9,876 nt of DNA from an uncultured Spirochaetales bacterium. Its GTDB lineage: Bacteria; Spirochaetota; Spirochaetia; Sphaerochaetales; Sphaerochaetaceae. Shown piece after piece: positions 6,487 through 9,876 of the stretch. Position 1 is the stretch's first letter. Every line of letters starts with the position of its first letter. The position numbers and the translations under genes were made by a program. The DNA lies in assembly GCA_947306375.1 (NCBI GenBank), contig CAMZGJ010000037.1:1-9876 (forward strand), given 5' to 3'. Below the pieces are notes generated by a model. The model was given only the letters and a program-made list of their open reading frames with translations. It was not told where the DNA came from and did not search any database.

Positions 6487-7221
6487 ATGAAAAGACCCGG
6501 CAAAAAACTCTTTCTGTTCTCATCCCTCATACTCCTTGCAGTAACCCTCCCGGGCTGTCTTACGGGCACGGTAATCAAGTCTTTCATGTGGCCGGAACCA
6601 GACACAAAAGGAGCAGGAAGGCCCATAATTGCCTGCGTGGGAGACAGCATAACCTACGGTTACGGAGTCCTGGGTCACAGGGAAGATGCATGGCCGGCAC
6701 TCCTGCCCGCCCTTGCGGACGGCCGATGCACAACAGTCAACTATGGTCTTTGCAACAGAACGCTGCTGTCTACCTCCGGCATGCCGTATTCAAAGGAAAA
6801 GAACGCCCGCATTTTCATGGAGGAAGATGAGGATCTTGTGCTCCTCATGCTAGGAACCAATGATTCCAAGCCCTCAAACTGGGACGCAGAGCTCTTTGAG
6901 AAAGAATATATTGAACTTGTGGAAAGAATTCTGGCAAAACCCTGCCGTCCCAAGGTGGTTTTAATGCTTCCGCCCTGTCTCTTCAACACAACAGGCAAGG
7001 CCCTTCCTGACAGGGATAACCTTGAAAACGGAGTTATTCCTGCAATCAGGCGTGTTGCTGAAAAGACGGGACTTCCCGTCATAGATCTCTTTGAGCTTAC
7101 AAAAAACCGCCCGGATTGGTTTCCGGACGGTATTCATCCCAACAGGGAAGGCAACATGGCAATAGCCGGGCGCGTTGCCCTTGAAATCAGTTCTTTTTCT
7201 TACCCAGATAGGCCTCTCTGA
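6487..7221 (+). CDS. SGNH/GDSL-type esterase, predicted lipoprotein
   Basis: A 244-residue secreted hydrolase. The basic start MKRPGKK, a hydrophobic stretch and LPGC (21-24) form a lipoprotein signal, with Cys24 as the lipidated residue, so it should face outward anchored in the membrane. The SGNH blocks are GDSITYGYG (52-60, nucleophile Ser54), GLCN (87-90), LGTND (122-126) and PDGIHPN (213-219, Asp214/His217). Such enzymes are lipases, esterases or carbohydrate deacetylases, often acting on surface or dietary polysaccharides, and the substrate here is unknown. I chose ATG 6487 over a 31-residue extension to 6394 because it places the signal peptide at the N-terminus and fits the promoter. 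The last 35 bp overlap the convergent livF gene, and codons 205-215 contain the liv terminator. Confidence 0.88.
   Translation: MKRPGKKLFLFSSLILLAVTLPGCLTGTVIKSFMWPEPDTKGAGRPIIACVGDSITYGYGVLGHREDAWPALLPALADGRCTTVNYGLCNRTLLSTSGMPYSKEKNARIFMEEDEDLVLLMLGTNDSKPSNWDAELFEKEYIELVERILAKPCRPKVVLMLPPCLFNTTGKALPDRDNLENGVIPAIRRVAEKTGLPVIDLFELTKNRPDWFPDGIHPNREGNMAIAGRVALEISSFSYPDRPL
7101..7130 (-). terminator. intrinsic terminator of the liv operon
   Basis: On the minus strand CCGTCCGG (7130-7123), an 8-nt loop and CCGGGCGG (7114-7107) form an 8-bp GC-rich stem with one G:U pair. T6 follows at 7106-7101. It lies 56 nt beyond the livF stop. It is entirely inside the convergent hydrolase gene, where the same bases encode residues about 205-215, including the catalytic Asp of PDGIH. 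Confidence 0.85.
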
Positions 7222-7900
7222 CCTGCTGGTTCTCAAGAAGCTTCTTTCCGGGACCGTGGAGAACAATCTCACCGGTTTCAAGAACGTAGGCATCGTCCGC
7301 AACGTTCAGGGCCATGTTGGCGTTCTGCTCAATCAGAAGGATTGTGACACCGGTTCTGTTTATCTCACGGATTATGTCAAAAATCTGACGCACGATAAGA
7401 GGTGCAAGACCCAGGGACGGCTCGTCCATCATCATTACTTCCGGACGGCTCATCAGAGCCCTGCCCACGGCCAGCATCTGCTGCTCTCCGCCTGAGAGGG
7501 TTCCGGCCATCTGCCAGGACCTTTCCTTAAGACGCGGGAAAAGAGAATAGACCCATTCAAAGTCCTTTGCAATCTCATCCCTGTCATTGCGAAGATATGC
7601 ACCTATCTTCAGATTTTCCTCAACGGTCAGGTTTCCGAACACCCTTCTTCCCTCCGGAACAAGGGCAATGCCCTTCTGGCAGATCCAGGAGATGTTTTTG
7701 TTCATAATCTCATCATCGTTGAGTTTGATGGAACCCTTTTCCGCCTTCTCAAGACCGCTTATGGTCCTCAGAAGCGTGGACTTTCCGGCACCGTTGGCGC
7801 CTATGAGGGTTACTATCTTTCCGTCGGGAACTTCAAGACTCACTCCGCGGAGGGCCTTGATTCCGCCGTATGATACATGAAGATCGTTAACCTTAAGCAT
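7187..7900 (-). CDS. livF: branched-chain amino acid ABC transporter ATP-binding protein LivF
   Basis: A 237-residue ATPase, the normal LivF length. It energises uptake of branched-chain or related amino acids at the inner face of the membrane together with LivG and the permeases LivH and LivM. It shows Walker A GANGAGKST (34-42), the LivF-characteristic VPEGRRVFGNLTVEENL (81-97), signature LSGGEQQ (135-141), Walker B VMMMDEP (155-161) and IEQNA (190-194), where Gln-Asn replaces the usual switch histidine, as is typical for LivF. The ATG at 7900 overlaps the end of livG by 8 nt, with GGGGAGG 6 nt upstream. Its 3' end overlaps the convergent SGNH hydrolase gene by 35 bp. Confidence 0.96.
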   Translation of the reverse strand: MLKVNDLHVSYGGIKALRGVSLEVPDGKIVTLIGANGAGKSTLLRTISGLEKAEKGSIKLNDDEIMNKNISWICQKGIALVPEGRRVFGNLTVEENLKIGAYLRNDRDEIAKDFEWVYSLFPRLKERSWQMAGTLSGGEQQMLAVGRALMSRPEVMMMDEPSLGLAPLIVRQIFDIIREINRTGVTILLIEQNANMALNVADDAYVLETGEIVLHGPGKKLLENQQVREAYLGKKKN

Positions 7901-8735
7901 TTTCGTCCTCCCCGAGATATGCGGAAATTACCGCAGGATCCGCCTGTACCTGTGCGGGGGTTCCCTTGGAAATAAGGGCACCGAAGTTCAGCACGTAGAT
8001 TCTGTCGGAGATATTCATGACCAGATCCATGTGATGCTCAATCATGCACACGGTAAGTTTGAAATCATCCCTGATCTTTCCCACAAAATCAGTCAGGTCA
8101 ATGGTTTCCTGGGGGTTCATGCCTGCAGCCGGCTCATCCAGAAGAAGCAGGCTGGGATTTGTGGCCAGGGCCCTTGCAATCTCAAGACGTCTCTGAAGGC
8201 CGTAAGGAAGAGAAGTACAGTTGTTGTTCCTGACCCTGTACAGCCCCAGAATGTTCAGAAGCTCGGCAGTCTCCTCTCTCTGGCGCTTCTCCTCGGCCAT
8301 GTTCAGGCGGAATGTGGCGGAGAACACGTTGGAGGTTCTTCTCAGATGCTTTGCAATGAGAACATTGTCAAAAACGGTCTGGCTCTTCCACAGTCTTATG
8401 TTCTGGAACGTTCTGGCAATACCAAGCTTTGTAATCATGTCCGGAGTGGGCTCCAGATGTCCGGTATACTTTCCGTTCTGCTTTCCGGCATAGAGTTTTT
8501 TCATCTTTCCGCGGGGATGATTCTCAATAATCTTCTCCCCGTTGAAGAAAACGTTTCCGTTTGTAGGCGGATAAACGCCGGTAATGACATTGAATGCAGT
8601 GGTTTTTCCTGCTCCGTTGGGGCCAATGAGGGAGACAATCTCACCCTCGTCAACATGCATTGAGAAGGAGTCTACTGCCACAACGCCGCCGAACTGCATT
8701 GTAACATCATTCATTTCAAGAACAGTTCTGCTCAT
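7893..8735 (-). CDS. livG: branched-chain amino acid ABC transporter ATP-binding protein LivG
   Basis: A 280-residue ATPase, partner of LivF in the importer. Walker A GPNGAGKTT is at 38-46, the diagnostic GIARTFQNIRLW at 105-116, and a signature-like LPYGLQRRLEIARAL at 176-190 (LSYG is usual). Walker B LLLLDEP (196-202) and the switch histidine in IEHHMDLV (232-239) follow, then the LivG-type C-terminal extension ending SAYLGEDENA. It is about 25 residues longer than classical LivG. The extra length is a lysine-rich segment at about 72-98 between the first strands and the Q-loop. The ATG overlaps the livM stop (ATGA), with GGAGG 4 nt upstream. Confidence 0.96.
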   Translation of the reverse strand: MSRTVLEMNDVTMQFGGVVAVDSFSMHVDEGEIVSLIGPNGAGKTTAFNVITGVYPPTNGNVFFNGEKIIENHPRGKMKKLYAGKQNGKYTGHLEPTPDMITKLGIARTFQNIRLWKSQTVFDNVLIAKHLRRTSNVFSATFRLNMAEEKRQREETAELLNILGLYRVRNNNCTSLPYGLQRRLEIARALATNPSLLLLDEPAAGMNPQETIDLTDFVGKIRDDFKLTVCMIEHHMDLVMNISDRIYVLNFGALISKGTPAQVQADPAVISAYLGEDENA

Positions 8736-9817
8736 TTTTCCTCCTTCTTCTTGGCCACAGCGGCCTTCCTGGCCGCGATTTTCTTACGTATTCCCGCAAC
8801 TGACAACTCGCTGTCCCCCATAATTCCCCTCTGGTAAAGAAGAACAATGGCCATGATGACCACGGAGAACACAACCTTTCTGAAACCCGGGCGCAGAAGA
8901 GGCACATGGAAAGAACCGATGTAAGTATCTGCGTTGTCCAGGAACCTGAGCCACCATTCGGAACAGGCTATAAACAGGAAGGAGGATATTACAGATCCGG
9001 AAACGGAACCTATTCCGCCTATAACAACAATCAGAAGAATCTCATAAGTCATTGCACTCTTGAACTGGGCAGCCTGAACCGTTGTCTGGAACATGGCAAG
9101 CAGAGCTCCGGAAATGCCTGCAAAGAAAGAGCTGATTGTAAAGGCAAGTCTCTTGTGGTGTGCAAGGTTTATTCCCATTGCCTCTGCCGCAACCTCATCA
9201 TCCCTTATGGCCTTGAAAGCACGGCCGTAGGTTGAATTGATGAGCATTATTATGATTGCAATGCAGATTCCCGAGACAGTAATGGGAAAAAGCGAGGACT
9301 TGAACACCGGAAAACGCCTGAGAAGGTTTGAACCGTTTGTAAGTCCGCCCAGCTTGTCCCACTGGAAGAGTGCTCTGATAATCTCCGCAAATCCCAGGGT
9401 GGCAATTGCCAGATAGTCGGACTTGAGTTTCAGAACCGGAAGACCTATCAGGTATGCAAAGAACGCAGCCACAACGCCCGCAAGGATAATTGCCACAAAG
9501 ACAGGCAGGGTGAACTGGATAATACCGCCGTCAAAGTACTGGTAAACCGCAGCCCTCTGTGCCACCGGGATTGTGAAAACCGCATAGGTGTATGCTCCCA
9601 GGAGCATGAAGCCCGCCTGACCCAGGGAGAACAGACCGGTAAAACCGTTGAGAAGGTTCATTGAAACGGCTACAAGCGCGTAGATGGAGCCCTTCTTCAG
9701 AACCGTAAACAGCATTGAGGTTCTGGGAAGAACCGACTCAAGAACAACAACCGCTGCATATACAACGGCAATTACTGCAAGGCTTATGATTAAATCTTTC
9801 TTTTTATCTTTATCCAT
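8732..9817 (-). CDS. livM: branched-chain amino acid ABC transporter permease LivM
   Basis: A 361-residue inner-membrane permease of the LivH/LivM family with about eight to nine hydrophobic segments between residues 8 and 330. Recognisable family blocks are SMNLLNGFTGLFSLGQAGFMLLGAY (52-76), SDYLAIATLGFAEIIR (133-148), the coupling-loop sequence GRAFKAIRDDEVAAEAMGIN (198-217) and IGGIGSVSGSV (266-276). The frame extends upstream to a GTG at 9853, but ATG 9817 is preferred because GGAGG (9827-9823) lies 5 nt before it. It begins 10 nt after the livH stop. The C-terminus after LLYQRGIMG carries an unusually basic, Ala/Lys-rich tail of about 28 residues. Confidence 0.95.
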   Translation of the reverse strand: MDKDKKKDLIISLAVIAVVYAAVVVLESVLPRTSMLFTVLKKGSIYALVAVSMNLLNGFTGLFSLGQAGFMLLGAYTYAVFTIPVAQRAAVYQYFDGGIIQFTLPVFVAIILAGVVAAFFAYLIGLPVLKLKSDYLAIATLGFAEIIRALFQWDKLGGLTNGSNLLRRFPVFKSSLFPITVSGICIAIIIMLINSTYGRAFKAIRDDEVAAEAMGINLAHHKRLAFTISSFFAGISGALLAMFQTTVQAAQFKSAMTYEILLIVVIGGIGSVSGSVISSFLFIACSEWWLRFLDNADTYIGSFHVPLLRPGFRKVVFSVVIMAIVLLYQRGIMGDSELSVAGIRKKIAARKAAVAKKKEEK

Positions 9818-9827
9818 ACAAGCCTCC

Positions 9828-9876
9828 TCAGACCTTGTCCGTTGCCTTTTCACCGAACAGACCGGTGGGCATGAAC
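9828..9876 (-). CDS. livH: branched-chain amino acid ABC transporter permease LivH (3' end only)
   Basis: Partial gene entering from the right edge. The last codons on the minus strand read FMPTGLFGEKATDKV and then TGA at 9830-9828. The PTG-(L/I)-(L/F)-G ... KV ending is characteristic of LivH C-termini, and the position directly before livM matches the conserved livHMGF order. The stop codon is embedded in the ribosome-binding site of livM, indicating coupled translation. Everything upstream, including any livJ/livK binding-protein gene, is outside the window. Confidence 0.8.
   Translation of the reverse strand, partial: FMPTGLFGEKATDKV

Noticed and set aside
7235..7246. AAGAAGCTTCTT palindrome downstream of the hydrolase stop
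   Set aside because: A perfect palindrome but with no loop, low GC and no U run; not a credible plus-strand terminator and it lies in livF coding sequence.
8031..8663. 210-codon plus-strand open frame
   Set aside because: Antisense shadow of livG.

Overview
The window reads as a chromosomal stretch of a bacterium with moderate GC content. A partner-switch STAS/PP2C pair, a Pr6Pr-type membrane protein, a LacX-type mutarotase and a livHMGF operon together suggest a Bacillota (Clostridia, Lachnospiraceae-like) genome, with a spirochaete as the main alternative. This is inferred from gene content only. I see no mobile element, tRNA, rRNA or CRISPR array.

Layout, right to left, because nearly everything is on the minus strand. 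(a) 9876-7187: the tail of livH, then livM, livG and livF, a tightly coupled branched-chain amino acid ABC importer. A strong intrinsic terminator at 7130-7101 ends this operon and lies inside the coding sequence of the neighbouring convergent gene. (b) 6487-7221, plus strand: a lipoprotein SGNH/GDSL hydrolase, the only plus-strand gene, overlapping the 3' end of livF by 35 bp. (c) 6400-4279: a glycerate 2-kinase (DUF4147/MOFRL) followed by a LacX-type aldose 1-epimerase, probably one sugar-acid/sugar catabolic operon. It diverges from the hydrolase through two promoters that appear to share the same -35 position. (d) 4241-2184: a tightly packed three-gene unit of a stand-alone cyclic-nucleotide-binding (CNB) domain protein, an HNH-nuclease-like protein and a multi-pass membrane protein. 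(e) 2129-128: a STAS anti-sigma-factor antagonist and a membrane-anchored PP2C (SpoIIE/RsbU) phosphatase, with their own promoter and an elaborate terminator. (f) 1-127: non-coding, with three imperfect 20-bp direct repeats next to that terminator.

The least conventional part is unit (d): a nucleotide-sensing domain, a putative nuclease and a membrane protein. An A8 run sits at the CNB/HNH junction, where loss of a single A would join the two reading frames. Other points of interest are two promoters placed so that transcription would start at the ATG (leaderless mRNAs), the shared -35 of the divergent promoters, and the terminator that doubles as catalytic-motif codons.
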